This document shows, one piece after another, positions 45,245 to 54,032 of a DNA stretch of 64,000 nt. Position numbers and translations under genes: made by a program. Positions within the stretch are counted from its first letter, which is position 1. Each line of letters starts with the position of its first letter. Source of the stretch: Porphyromonas uenonis DSM 23387 = JCM 13868 (lineage in GTDB: Bacteria > Bacteroidota > Bacteroidia > Bacteroidales > Porphyromonadaceae); assembly GCF_000482365.1 (NCBI RefSeq), contig NZ_AXVC01000018.1:1-64000 (forward strand), read 5' to 3'. Below the pieces are notes generated by a model. It was not told the DNA's origin. It saw nothing but the letters and a program-made list of their open reading frames with translations, and made no database searches.

Positions 45245-45765
45245 TACCAGTCCTCTACCGTGGCGTTAAAGATTTGCTTGACAAGGTCGTCGATCAGCTC
45301 CCCAGCTAGCCCCTCCTGGATGTCTGAGAAGAGGTTGTTGCTGTCAAACTCTTGCGAAGAGGTAAAGGTGCGACCCGAGAAACTCTTTTTCTCATCCACC
45401 ATGTTGGTGTAAGAGACGCGGACCGTAATCGTGAAGCGTGTCATCGCCGAGAGCGCATCTTCCTGCATAGCCATAGGTGTGAGCTCGTACCCTACGATGG
45501 CGCCCTCGAGTATTAGATCTCCATTAGTCTCGACAGGCTCTAGACGCGTGTTGCGTCGGAACTGCTCTCTCAGTCGCTCCGAAAACATCTGCGACAACGG
45601 AGGATAGACCAGCGGAGCCTGATTGGGAAAGTCCTCGATCGTCACCGTTTTGATACGGGTGTAGTCGATGGTGGCTCCATTGAACTTATAGCTGATCGAG
45701 CAGCTCGTCTCCATCAGTAGGAGCATCACGACACCTATTATATATAGTAGCTTACTCCTCGCCAT
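45244..45765 (-). CDS. lptE: LPS-assembly lipoprotein LptE family
   Basis: 173 aa from the ATG at 45765 (MARSKLLYIIGVVMLLL). The signal peptide ends in LLLMETSC, a lipobox whose Cys anchors it in the outer membrane, where LptE plugs and assists LptD. The stretch CSISYKFNGATIDYTRIKTV and TRFTITVRVSYTNMVDE are typical of the Bacteroidetes LptE form. It overlaps the end of the upstream regulator by 14 bp. Confidence 0.87.
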   Translation of the reverse strand: MARSKLLYIIGVVMLLLMETSCSISYKFNGATIDYTRIKTVTIEDFPNQAPLVYPPLSQMFSERLREQFRRNTRLEPVETNGDLILEGAIVGYELTPMAMQEDALSAMTRFTITVRVSYTNMVDEKKSFSGRTFTSSQEFDSNNLFSDIQEGLAGELIDDLVKQIFNATVEDW

Positions 45766-46981
45766 AGCTTCGTAGCTTACGATACAGCGTTCGTGGAGAT
45801 ATCTGCAGCTCCTCAGCCGCTTCAGTCTTATTGCCCCCGTGGCGCTCCAGAGCACGCATGATGAGTATGCGCTCCGCCTCCTCGATGGTCATCGGTCTGT
45901 CCGGTAGGGAAGGCTCCTCCATAGGTGTCGCTACGACCTCCTTGTAAGGCTCTGTGTCAGGCTCGGTCACCTCCTCAGCCTCGGTGTGTAGCGGCTCCGT
46001 GTCGGTAGGTACTAGCGTCGTGTGAATCGGCTCATAGTGAGGCTCCTGACGCATCGTGGCGATGGTCTGCTTGAGCGAGGTGATGTCTCGCTTCATATCA
46101 AAAAGCACCTGATAGAGTATCTCCCGCTCATTGGCAAAGCTACGCTCCTCCGACTGGCGTCCCACAGGGACCAGCGAAGTGCTCAGCTCTTGTGTCTTGT
46201 CAGGCAGATAGCCACGAAGGTCCTCAGCCGTCAGATGACGATCATACTCTAAGATGCTGATGCGGTCTGTCAGATTGCGTAGCTCACGTATGTTACCCGG
46301 CCAAGGGTAGCGTCGCAAGAGCTCCTCAGCGTCGGGCGTAATTTCCAGCATAGGAATCTGGTTCTTCTCGGCACTGAGCGAAGCAAAGAGCTTGAAGAGC
46401 AGGACTATATCCTCCTGTCGCTTGCGTAGCGGTGGCACTACGATGGGGACCGTGCTGAGACGATAGTAAAGGTCTTCGCGAAAACGTCCACGAGCGATCG
46501 CTTCTTGTATATTGACATTGGTCGCAGCGACCACCCGCACGTCAGTCTTGAGCGGCTTGCTAGCACCTACTGGGATAAACTCTCCCGACTCTAGCACACG
46601 GAGCAGACGAGCCTGCGTGGCAAGCGGTAGCTCTCCCACCTCGTCCAAGAAGATAGTACCACCGTCCGCCTCCTCAAAGTAACCCTTGCGATCGGAGATA
46701 GCGCCTGTGAAGGATCCCTTGCGGTGACCGAAGAGCTCAGAGTCTATCGTGCCCTCGGGGATGGCGCCACAGTTGACCGCCACATAGCCCTGATGCTTAC
46801 GGAGACTGTAGGCGTGTATAATCTTGGGAAAGAACTCCTTACCGACACCGCTCTCGCCAGTCACCAGCACAGATAGGTCTGTCGGGGCGACCTGTACGGC
46901 CGTCTCGATAGCTCGTAGGAAGCTCGGATTGCGTCCCACGATGCCAAAGCGCTGCATCACCTGCTGTAGATCCACATTCAT
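45752..46981 (-). CDS. Sigma-54-dependent-type transcriptional activator (no receiver domain)
   Basis: 409 aa from the ATG at 46981 (MNVDLQQVMQRFG); the longer frame lies past the promoter box at 46987. The AAA domain begins almost at once. Walker A is TGESGVGKEFF, the sigma-54 contact loop is GSFTGA instead of GAFTGA, Walker B is GGTIFLDEVGEL, and the R-finger region is GRFREDLYYRLS. A ~110-residue variable linker precedes the C-terminal Fis-type HTH (GGNKTEAAEELQISPRTLYRKLR). There is no N-terminal sensor. It heads the operon with lptE, the TPR gene and secG. rpoN is not in the window. Confidence 0.9.
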   Translation of the reverse strand: MNVDLQQVMQRFGIVGRNPSFLRAIETAVQVAPTDLSVLVTGESGVGKEFFPKIIHAYSLRKHQGYVAVNCGAIPEGTIDSELFGHRKGSFTGAISDRKGYFEEADGGTIFLDEVGELPLATQARLLRVLESGEFIPVGASKPLKTDVRVVAATNVNIQEAIARGRFREDLYYRLSTVPIVVPPLRKRQEDIVLLFKLFASLSAEKNQIPMLEITPDAEELLRRYPWPGNIRELRNLTDRISILEYDRHLTAEDLRGYLPDKTQELSTSLVPVGRQSEERSFANEREILYQVLFDMKRDITSLKQTIATMRQEPHYEPIHTTLVPTDTEPLHTEAEEVTEPDTEPYKEVVATPMEEPSLPDRPMTIEEAERILIMRALERHGGNKTEAAEELQISPRTLYRKLRSYGEE

Positions 46982-46986
46982 AGGGA

Positions 46987-46994
46987 CAAAGGTA
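46987..46994 (-). promoter_or_regulatory. -7 box of the activator-lptE-TPR-secG operon
   Basis: The minus strand reads TACCTTTG, 5 bp before the ATG at 46981, implying an almost leaderless transcript. Element A3 begins ~40 bp upstream, so the -33 region lies close to the repeat. Confidence 0.5.
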
Positions 46995-47036
46995 CTAAAA
47001 TGAGCGATACCACGCCTCATCAGACAGGGCTGACGT

Positions 47037-47280
47037 CAGGGCTGACACATCAAAATGAGCTCGTTTTATTTCCTACCTAGGAATTTCCCAAATTCCTACC
47101 TAGAAATTTGCCCAATAAGTACCTAGGAAATGGCAAATTCTTCGGACTTATTTTTTGATTCCTCCGAAGTTTCATTTGATTCCTCCGAAGAATTTTTTAT
47201 TTCCTAGGTAGGAATTCGGTCAATTCCTAGGTAGCTATTGGGCAAATTCCTAGGTAGGAATTCAATTCCTCGGGAGGAAA
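47037..47280 (-). repeat. Palindromic element A, copy A3 (reversed, core only)
   Basis: On the minus strand the order is the same as A1 and A2: TTCCTACCTAGGAA units, CTTCGGAGGAATC units, GTCCGAAGAA, TTCCTAGGTAGGAA units, then AACGAGCTCATTTTGATGTGTCAGCCCTG split at its end. The ~115-bp left half of A1 is missing. At the plus-strand left edge the terminal sequence CAGGGCTGAC is present twice in tandem (47025 and 47037). No gene is seen in 47021-47480. Confidence 0.82.
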
Positions 47281-47322
47281 TCTTTTGAAGCTCTTATGAT
47301 GGGAGCTTTCCGGTCTTATGGT

Positions 47323-47349
47323 GAGACTGTTGCAAAAGTCAACAGTCTC
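47323..47349. other. Perfect 10-bp hairpin of unknown role
   Basis: GAGACTGTTG pairs with CAACAGTCTC around CAAAAGT. It lies between element A3 and the tsf terminator. There is no T-run, so it is not a standard terminator. Confidence 0.5.
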
Positions 47350-47389
47350 ATGGTAGGAGCGAGCTGAGTCGTGGCGCACAATGAACGAA

Positions 47390-47424
47390 GCCCCACACAC
47401 CTCGAGAGGTGTATGGGGCTTTAT
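47390..47424. terminator. Terminator after tsf
   Basis: AGCCCCACACACCT and AGGTGTATGGGGCT pair around CGAG, with TTTATC on the plus side and TTCGTTC on the minus side. It lies ~57 bp past the tsf stop. Confidence 0.75.
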
Positions 47425-47480
47425 CAATTAGGCTTCATAGCTACCCCACAGGGGGCGACTACTTATCCTCAGTATTGACT

Positions 47481-48305
47481 TTAGTCTTCGTTCAGATTGA
47501 CACGCTTGAAGCCTGTAGCCGTCAGCGTCTTAGATGCGGTGTGCAGATAGCTCTGTACATCCATCTTAGGCTCACGTACGAAGGGCTGGTGTAGGAGTGT
47601 ATTCTCCTTGTAGAACTTCTGGATGGAACCCTCTACGATGCGCTCGCAGATAGCCTCAGGCTTGCCACTCTCACGAGCACGATCCATAGCGACCTTGCGC
47701 TCCTCCTCGAGGACATGAGCTGGTACGTCCTGCTCGCAGACTGCGACTGGATTCATGGACGCTACCTGCATAGCTACCTCACGAGCCATCTCTTCATCGA
47801 TAGACTCGTTGAAGGCTACGATAGCAGCCAGCTTATTGCCGAAGTGGATATAGGATGTGGTGTAGGGAGCCTTGAGGAACTCGTAGTTGCCCAGCTCCAT
47901 CTTCTCACCCGTGCTACCGATGCGGTCGGTGATGTGATCTGATACAGCACGACCATCAGCTAGTGGGAGCTTGAGTAGATCCTCCTTAGTGGCGGGCTGC
48001 TCCTTCATAGCTACATCTAGGATCTGCTGTGTGAGGGAGATGTGCCCCTCGTTCTTAGCAACGAAGTCAGTCTCGCACTGGAGAGCGACGATAGCTGCAA
48101 AGCCCTCGCTATGTGCAGCTAGGACACAGCCCTCAGCAGCTTCGCGGTCTGAACGCTTGGCTGCGACAGCCTTACCCTTGGCACGTATGATCTCGATAGC
48201 CTTCTCGAAGTCACCAGCCGTCTCGTTGAGTGCATTCTTGCAATCAGAGAGACCTGCGCCGGTCATCTTACGAAGTTTCTTGATATCTTCAATTGTTACG
48301 CTCAT
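47481..48305 (-). CDS. tsf: Elongation factor Ts
   Basis: A 274-aa guanine-nucleotide exchange factor for EF-Tu. The UBA-like N-terminus IKKLRKMTGAGLSDCKNAL, the core motif ALQCETDFVAKNE near residue 75, and LHQPFVREPKMDVQSYL at the C-terminus are standard. It follows rpsB by 11 bp. Confidence 0.98.
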   Translation of the reverse strand: MSVTIEDIKKLRKMTGAGLSDCKNALNETAGDFEKAIEIIRAKGKAVAAKRSDREAAEGCVLAAHSEGFAAIVALQCETDFVAKNEGHISLTQQILDVAMKEQPATKEDLLKLPLADGRAVSDHITDRIGSTGEKMELGNYEFLKAPYTTSYIHFGNKLAAIVAFNESIDEEMAREVAMQVASMNPVAVCEQDVPAHVLEEERKVAMDRARESGKPEAICERIVEGSIQKFYKENTLLHQPFVREPKMDVQSYLHTASKTLTATGFKRVNLNED

Positions 48306-48316
48306 GGTGTATAGTA

Positions 48317-49210
48317 TTATTGTTGGTTAGCTGCTTCCTCATTAGCTGGAGCAGTCTCTTCAGCGGTCTGTGCGACCTCCTCTACGGTCTCTGTAGCCTC
48401 CTCGTCGCGCTCACCCTCAGCATTGGCTGGGCGGATACGCTCACGACGAGCGCCTGTGCGCTGGCGACGTCCAGAGGGTGCTAGCTCGGCAGCCTCCTCA
48501 GCCTCCTTCTCAGCCTTGATAGCCTTGTACTCGACCTGACCCTCGTTGATGGCCTGACACATAGCAGATACGATTAGCTCGATAGCCTGTGTAGAGTCAT
48601 CATTAGCTGGGATAACGTAGTCGATATCCCTAGGGTTGGCGTTGGTATCAACGATAGCAAAGACGGGGATGCCTAGGCGCTGAGCCTCACGGATAGCGAT
48701 ATGCTCACGCATGACGTCTACGACGAAGAGTGCGTTGGGCAGACGGTTCATATCACGGATAGAGCCGAGGTTCTTGTCTAGCTTAGCCTGCTGGCGGTCT
48801 AGCTGTAGGCGCTCACGCTTAGAGAGGTTGTTGTAGGTGCCATCCTCACGCATCTTATCGATCTGGCCCATCTTCTTGACGGCCTTACGGATCGTGGGGA
48901 AGTTGGTGAGCATACCACCTGGCCAACGCTCTGTGACGTAGGGCATCCCTACGCTCTTAGCGAGCTCAGCGATAGGCTCCTTAGCCTGGCGCTTGGTGCC
49001 GACGAAGAGGATCTTCTTGCCGGAGCTGGCCATATTTTTGATAATCTCGGCACACTCGTCGATCTTAGCGACAGTCTTGTGCAGATCGATGATGTGGATA
49101 CCGTTGCGCTCCATGAAGATGTAGGGAGCCATGGCGGGGTTCCACTTACGCGGCATGTGGCCGAAGTGTGCACCAGCCTCTAGGAGCTGGTCAAATGATA
49201 CTAGTGACAT
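48317..49210 (-). CDS. rpsB: 30S ribosomal protein S2, C-terminally extended
   Basis: The core (LLEAGAHFGHMPRKWNP, YIFMERNGIHIIDLHKT, WPGGMLTNFPTIRKAVK, VDTNANPRDIDYVIPANDDS) is complete by ~residue 225. The protein is 297 aa, about 55 longer than E. coli S2. The extra tail is Glu/Ala-rich and ends in EEAANQQ; such acidic tails occur in Bacteroidetes S2. The gene is 224 bp after rpsI. Confidence 0.97.
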   Translation of the reverse strand: MSLVSFDQLLEAGAHFGHMPRKWNPAMAPYIFMERNGIHIIDLHKTVAKIDECAEIIKNMASSGKKILFVGTKRQAKEPIAELAKSVGMPYVTERWPGGMLTNFPTIRKAVKKMGQIDKMREDGTYNNLSKRERLQLDRQQAKLDKNLGSIRDMNRLPNALFVVDVMREHIAIREAQRLGIPVFAIVDTNANPRDIDYVIPANDDSTQAIELIVSAMCQAINEGQVEYKAIKAEKEAEEAAELAPSGRRQRTGARRERIRPANAEGERDEEATETVEEVAQTAEETAPANEEAANQQ

Positions 49211-49434
49211 AGTAGTCTCAGATTTTTTCGTTTACGTTCTTGTGTAATAAGCAATTGCAGGGTAGGGCGTCGGAGTTTTTAGTCTTTCTAAGGTCTGACT
49301 TCTCAAGTCTAATCTCTAGCACGCCATCGATGCAATTTAGATACTAAACGCGAAAGATCGTGCGGGGTGTGCCGTACCGCAGGAGGAGCGCCATAATGAG
49401 TCGTCCACACTGCGAGAGCATACCCCCAGCACCA
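49211..49434 (-). promoter_or_regulatory. Untranslated region between rpsI and rpsB
   Basis: The 224-bp gap has no ORF. It could hold an rpsB promoter or an S2 leader, but I found no clear TAnnTTTG box and no fold I could identify. It includes short inverted parts such as GTCGGAG...CTTTCTAAGGTCTGAC. Confidence 0.3.
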
Positions 49435-49821
49435 TCAACGCTTGCTGAATTGGAATCTCTTACGAGCCTTAGGACGTCCTGGCTTCTTACGCTCTACGAC
49501 ACGTGGGTCACGAGTTACGAGACCAGCAGCACGGAGTGCAGCCTTGTCCTCAGGATTGATCTTGATAAGCGCACGAGCGATACCAAGACGAGCAGCCTCG
49601 CTCTGGCCCTTGAAGCCACCACCAGCGAGATTGATTTGGATGTCATACTTGTCAGCTACCTCAAGCTTGACGAGAGGCTGCTTGACAATGAACTGAAGTA
49701 CAGAAGAGGGGAAGTAGTTGGCAATATCCTTCTTGTTGATCGTGATCTTGCCCGAACCCTCGGTGAGATATACGCGGGCTACTGCAGCCTTACGTCTACC
49801 TATAGCATTGATTTGTTCCAT
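49435..49821 (-). CDS. rpsI: 30S ribosomal protein S9
   Basis: A 128-aa protein with INAIGRRKAAVARVYL at the start, then LAGGGFKGQSEAARLGIARAL and the conserved basic tail GRPKARKRFQFSKR, whose last Arg reaches the P-site tRNA. It starts 14 bp after rplM, the usual pairing. Confidence 0.98.
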   Translation of the reverse strand: MEQINAIGRRKAAVARVYLTEGSGKITINKKDIANYFPSSVLQFIVKQPLVKLEVADKYDIQINLAGGGFKGQSEAARLGIARALIKINPEDKAALRAAGLVTRDPRVVERKKPGRPKARKRFQFSKR

Positions 49822-49835
49822 CGTTTACCGCGTAT

Positions 49836-50291
49836 TTATTTATATGAATTGATATCAACCTTACGGGGCTGTACACCCTCCATAGTGTGGTCGGGACCGT
49901 CGAAGACCCGGACGTGCGTCAGCAGCTCAGCACCGAGCTTGTTCTTAGGGAGCATACCCTTGAGAACCTTCTCAAAGAGCTTGCGAGAGCTCTTGTTTTG
50001 GAAGTCTCTTGGTGAGAACTCTCTCTGACCTCCAGGATAGCCTGAGAAGGTTAGGTAGCTAGGTGTATCCCACTTATTGCCAGTGAGCTCGACCTTGTCG
50101 GCATTGATGATGATGACATTGTCGCCACAGTCTGCATGTGGTGTAAAGCATGGCTTGTACTTACCACGCAGGATCTTAGCAACAACAGAGCAGAGACGTC
50201 CGAGACGCTGCCCCTCGGCATCTACCACGAGCCACTCCTTCTGAGCTGACTCCTTGGTGGCGGATTGTGTTTTATAGCTTAATGTGTTCAC
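49836..50291 (-). CDS. rplM: 50S ribosomal protein L13
   Basis: A 151-aa protein with KEWLVVDAEGQRLGRLCSVV, ILRGKYKPCFTPHADCGDNV, and the C-terminal core KSSRKLFEKVLKGMLPKN...LLTHVRVFDGPDH. It leads the rplM-rpsI pair. A leader of about 240 nt precedes it. Confidence 0.98.
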   Translation of the reverse strand: MNTLSYKTQSATKESAQKEWLVVDAEGQRLGRLCSVVAKILRGKYKPCFTPHADCGDNVIIINADKVELTGNKWDTPSYLTFSGYPGGQREFSPRDFQNKSSRKLFEKVLKGMLPKNKLGAELLTHVRVFDGPDHTMEGVQPRKVDINSYK

Positions 50292-50534
50292 GCTAATAGT
50301 TTGATTGGGATTAATACAAAAGGAGATCTCCCTAGGCGCAGGCTCCTCGAGCTCCCCGATGAAGGCCCGTCTTCAAGACGCACTCTCCCTGGGGCTGTCG
50401 TAAGGGATCTGTTCACCTGTCGGTAGGCTATCGATGGAGCGTGGACGCACTCCGTATAAACCGACACAGATGCCTGTGCGACGCTCTTGTGAGGTCAAAA
50501 GCTTGCACTGGTTATCTCGTTTCGATAATAATCA
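50292..50534 (-). promoter_or_regulatory. Long 5' leader of rplM, candidate L13 autoregulatory RNA
   Basis: Transcription from the box at 50541 would give a leader of ~240 nt. It has several short complementary blocks on the minus strand, such as GCACAGGCATCTGTGTC, GTCCACGCTCC-type and GTGCGTCTTGAAGACGGGC, and an AGGAGATCTCCT palindrome near the start codon. A folded ribosomal-protein leader is plausible but not proven. Confidence 0.4.
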
Positions 50535-50540
50535 GCACGG

Positions 50541-50570
50541 CAAAGGTACAACTATTTTGCAAACTGACAA
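50541..50570 (-). promoter_or_regulatory. Promoter of rplM-rpsI
   Basis: The minus strand has TTG at 50568-50570, a 19-bp spacer and TACCTTTG at 50541-50548. Confidence 0.65.
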
Positions 50571-50587
50571 TAAACAAGCCCGAAAGA

Positions 50588-50643
50588 AGAAAGCAACTCT
50601 CCAGAGGCTCCGACTAGGGGAGCGACTCCAGAGAGTTGCTTTA
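50588..50643. terminator. Terminator after ppdK region
   Basis: AAGCAACTCTC pairs with GAGAGTTGCTT, and the inner CCGACTAGG-flanking parts (GGCTCCG, CGACTCC) extend the structure. It lies ~42 bp past the ppdK stop on the minus strand and just upstream of the rplM promoter. Confidence 0.75.
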
Positions 50644-50684
50644 CTATTATGTATAGCTTAGCGAGCGAGGCTCGCCTGCGCTAC

Positions 50685-53414
50685 TTACTTCTTGTCCTCA
50701 ACGGCGGCACGAGCTGCTGCGAGGCGTGCGATGGGCACACGGAAGGGTGAGCAGCTGACGTAGTTGAGACCGACACGGTGGCAGAACGCTACGGATGAGG
50801 GATCACCACCATGCTCGCCACAGATGCCGAGCTTGATCGTTGGCTTGGCTGAGCGACCCTTTTCGGCTCCCATTTGTACCAACTGACCTACACCCCTCTG
50901 ATCCAACTGCTGGAAGGGGTCTACCTTAAGGATCTTCTTGTCTAGATAGATCGGTAGGAATGTATTGACATCGTCACGCGAGTAGCCGAAGGTCATCTGC
51001 GTGAGGTCGTTCGTACCGAAGGAGAAGAAGTCAGCCTCCTTGGCAATCTCGTCAGCCGTCAGCGCTGCACGTGGTACCTCGATCATAGTACCTACGTGGA
51101 AGTCGATACGATCGCCCTGCTCCTTAAAGAGCGCCTCAGCGGTCTCACGGATCACACGTGCCTGCAGCTTGAACTCCTCGACGACACCGACGAGGGGCAC
51201 CATAATCTCAGGATGCGTCTCGATGCCCTCCTTCTTGAGCTCCAGGCAAGCGCCTAGGATAGCGCGCGTCTGCATCTCGGTGATCTCGGGATAAGTGTTA
51301 CCTAGACGGCAACCACGGTGTCCGAGCATCGGGTTTAGCTCGTGGAGCTGCTCGACGCGATCGTGAACGACCTTAGGCTCGACGCCCATAGCCTTCGCGA
51401 GCTCTACCTGACCAGCCTCCGTCTGAGGTACGAACTCGTGGAGAGGTGGGTCTAGTAGACGCACGGTGACGGGTAGACCATTCATAGCACGGAAGATACC
51501 CTTGAAGTCCTCCGTCTGGATCGGTAGGAGCTTTGCCAAAGCCTTGCGACGACCCTCTGTGTCTGTAGCGAGGATCATCTCACGCATTGCCTTGATCTTG
51601 TTGTCCTCAAAGAACATGTGCTCCGTACGGCAGAGCCCGATACCGACAGCGCCAAAGGCACGTGCCGTAGCAGCGTCGTGAGGTGTATCAGCGTTGGTAC
51701 GTACGGTGAGCTTGGAGTGCTTGTTGGCTAGCTCCATCAGCTGGCGGAAGTCAGCGTCCATCTCAGCAGCCTTGGTCTCGACTTGACCCTCGTAGATCTC
51801 ACCCGTAGATCCGTTGATCGAGATGAAGTCTCCCTCGTGGAGTACCTTATCATCGATGGTTACGGTGCGAGCCTTATAGTCAACGATGATTCCACCAGCA
51901 CCTGTGATACAGCACTTACCCATACCACGAGCCACAACAGCTGCGTGAGAGGTCATGCCACCACGAGCCGTGAGGATACCCTGAGCCACGCTCATACCGG
52001 CGAGATCCTCAGGCGAGGTCTCGATACGTACCATGATCACCTCCTTGCCTTGCTCGTGCCAGTTAGCAGCGTCATCAGCAAAGAAGACGATCTGTCCCGT
52101 AGCTGCGCCTGGAGAGGCGGGCAGTCCCTTGGTTAGTACCTTAGCGGACTGTAGCGCTTTCTTGTCAAAAACGGGGTGTAGTAGTTCATCAAGCTTAGCA
52201 GGCTCCACACGTAGCAGTGCCTCCTCCTCAGAGATTAGCTTGTCGCGAAGCTGATCCATAGCGATCTTGACCATCGCTTGACCTGTACGCTTACCATTAC
52301 GTGTCTGAAGGAGCCATAGCTTGCCCTCTTGAACGGTAAACTCAAGATCCTGCATATCGTGGTAGTGCTGCTCCAGCTTGTGCTGTATCGCATTTAGCTC
52401 GGCGTAAATCTTGGGGAAGGTCTCCTCCATAGATGGATACTGAGCCTTGCGAGTTGCTTCGTCTATGCCGGCACGCTCAGCCCAGCGACGAGAACCTTCG
52501 ATTGTAATCTCTTGAGGCGTACGGATACCAGCGACGACATCCTCACCCTGCGCATTGACGAGGTACTCACCATTGAAGAGGTTTTCGCCTGTAGCAGCAT
52601 CACGAGTGAAAGCCACACCCGTAGCGGATGTGTCACCCATATTACCGAAGACCATCGCCTGTACGTTGACAGCAGTGCCCCAGTCATCAGGTATGCCCTC
52701 CATCTTACGGTAGAGGATCGCACGATCATTCATCCATGAGCCAAAGACCGCCATGATAGCGCCCCAGAGCTGCTCGTATGGATCTGTTGGGAAGTCGTGG
52801 CCCGTAGCCTTCATAACCGCCTTCTTGAAGCGCTTGACTAGGTCCTTGAGGTGGTCCGTGGTGAGCTCATTGTCGAGCTTGACGCCAGCCTCCTTCTTGA
52901 CCTCCTCGATGATTGCCTCAAAGGGGTCAATGTCGTCCTTGTTGACAGGCTTCATGCCGAGTACGACATCACCATACATCTGCACGAAGCGGCGGTAAGA
53001 GTCCCAAGCGAAGCGCTCGTTGCCACTCTTGCGAGCCAAGCCATCGACGACTGTGTCGTTGAGACCGAGGTTGAGGATCGTATCCATCATACCAGGCATA
53101 GAGGCTCTACTGCCGGAGCGTACGGAGACGAGAAGAGGATTCTCTACATCGCCAAACTTAAAGCCCATGATGGTCTCGATATGCTTGACGGCAGCCATCA
53201 AGTCGTCCTTGAGGTCAGCGACGACAGCCTCACGGCCTCGCTCATAATACTCTGTACATACCTCAGTCGAGATAGTGAATCCAGGAGGAACAGGCACACC
53301 TATGCGGTTCATCTCCGCTAGGTTGGCACCCTTACCACCGAGTAGATCTCTCATCTGAGCATTGCCCTCGGCACTACCATTGCCAAAGGTGTAGATTCTC
53401 TTCTTGTTCTTCAT
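50685..53414 (-). CDS. ppdK: Pyruvate, phosphate dikinase
   Basis: PPDK interconverts pyruvate, ATP and Pi with PEP, AMP and PPi; in anaerobes it often runs toward ATP saving or gluconeogenesis. From the ATG at 53414 (MKNKKRIYTFGNG) it is 909 aa, the family size; a 38-residue longer frame contains no family sequence. Visible: the N-terminal ATP-grasp part (LLGGKGANLAEMNRIGVPVPPG), the phosphohistidine loop GGMTSHAAVVARGMGK, and the C-terminal PEP barrel with GLCRTEHMFF, IMVPLVG and FSFGTNDLTQM. A single monocistronic gene. Confidence 0.97.
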   Translation of the reverse strand: MKNKKRIYTFGNGSAEGNAQMRDLLGGKGANLAEMNRIGVPVPPGFTISTEVCTEYYERGREAVVADLKDDLMAAVKHIETIMGFKFGDVENPLLVSVRSGSRASMPGMMDTILNLGLNDTVVDGLARKSGNERFAWDSYRRFVQMYGDVVLGMKPVNKDDIDPFEAIIEEVKKEAGVKLDNELTTDHLKDLVKRFKKAVMKATGHDFPTDPYEQLWGAIMAVFGSWMNDRAILYRKMEGIPDDWGTAVNVQAMVFGNMGDTSATGVAFTRDAATGENLFNGEYLVNAQGEDVVAGIRTPQEITIEGSRRWAERAGIDEATRKAQYPSMEETFPKIYAELNAIQHKLEQHYHDMQDLEFTVQEGKLWLLQTRNGKRTGQAMVKIAMDQLRDKLISEEEALLRVEPAKLDELLHPVFDKKALQSAKVLTKGLPASPGAATGQIVFFADDAANWHEQGKEVIMVRIETSPEDLAGMSVAQGILTARGGMTSHAAVVARGMGKCCITGAGGIIVDYKARTVTIDDKVLHEGDFISINGSTGEIYEGQVETKAAEMDADFRQLMELANKHSKLTVRTNADTPHDAATARAFGAVGIGLCRTEHMFFEDNKIKAMREMILATDTEGRRKALAKLLPIQTEDFKGIFRAMNGLPVTVRLLDPPLHEFVPQTEAGQVELAKAMGVEPKVVHDRVEQLHELNPMLGHRGCRLGNTYPEITEMQTRAILGACLELKKEGIETHPEIMVPLVGVVEEFKLQARVIRETAEALFKEQGDRIDFHVGTMIEVPRAALTADEIAKEADFFSFGTNDLTQMTFGYSRDDVNTFLPIYLDKKILKVDPFQQLDQRGVGQLVQMGAEKGRSAKPTIKLGICGEHGGDPSSVAFCHRVGLNYVSCSPFRVPIARLAAARAAVEDKK

Positions 53415-53628
53415 TGGGGAAATTATATTTGGTATTCTGTTCGTAATTAAGTAAGTAAGTGATTGAGCTGAGCGACCGCCACCACCGTGGTGGGCACCCT
53501 GGATAGTCATCATCTTGCTGTAAGACATCCTGTCTATAGCCTATGTAGACCAGTGAGTAAAGCGTAGACGCGTCAGACGCTCTAACGCCTCATAGTCTGC
53601 AAGGAGACTGCAAGACAACAATACGGTG

Positions 53629-53636
53629 CAAAGGTA
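53629..53636 (-). promoter_or_regulatory. -7 box of ppdK
   Basis: The minus strand reads TACCTTTG. The leader would be ~205 nt, containing the upstream open frame that was rejected as coding. No -33 match is obvious. Confidence 0.45.
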
Positions 53637-53710
53637 GTAAAAATCTCCGTGCTTACGACATGCCCCAAAGCCTCAACTCCGCAAATCTCACGAGAAGCCC
53701 GCTCCAAAAG

Positions 53711-53744
53711 AAAAAAGGTTGCTAAGACTGACGCCTTAACAACC
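53711..53744 (-). terminator. Terminator after tRNA-His
   Basis: On the minus strand GGTTGTTAAGG pairs with CTTAGCAACC around a short loop (CGTCAGT), followed by TTTTTTC. A classic Rho-independent terminator, ~80 bp past tRNA-His. Confidence 0.85.
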
Positions 53745-53824
53745 GTAAAAACAAAATCGTTGAAGAAGAAAATGATTGAAGATAAAAGTCGCTAGAGACT
53801 AGAGAGAATAAAACCAGCGACTAG

Positions 53825-53898
53825 GGTGACCAGTGGGATTCGAACCCACGACCCTCAGAACCACAATCTGATGCTCTAACCAGCTGAGCTATGATCAC
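53825..53898 (-). tRNA. tRNA-His (GTG)
   Basis: A cloverleaf with acceptor GTGATCA/TGGTCAC (one A-G-type irregularity replaced by a G-U pair) and discriminator C. The extra G at -1, at 53899, is genome-encoded as expected for tRNA-His. The loop TTGTGGT gives anticodon GTG. Confidence 0.95.
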
Positions 53899-54032
53899 CA
53901 TCTGGCAACCGTGATAAGAGTAGCCACATCGCCACTCCCGAGAGAAAAGCTCCCTCCCACGTTTGCTGTGCAAAGGTACACAATCTTTTTGAATCCCACA
54001 ACACCCCCAGCGCAACCTCCCTGCGCCTCAGT

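Noticed and set aside
52851-53321. 156-aa antisense frame inside ppdK
   Set aside because: It lies entirely within ppdK on the opposite strand and shows no family motif or signal.
53415-53528. Longer N-terminus of PPDK (start at 53528)
   Set aside because: The extra 38 residues have no PPDK similarity and precede the usual MKNKKRIYTFGNG-type start.
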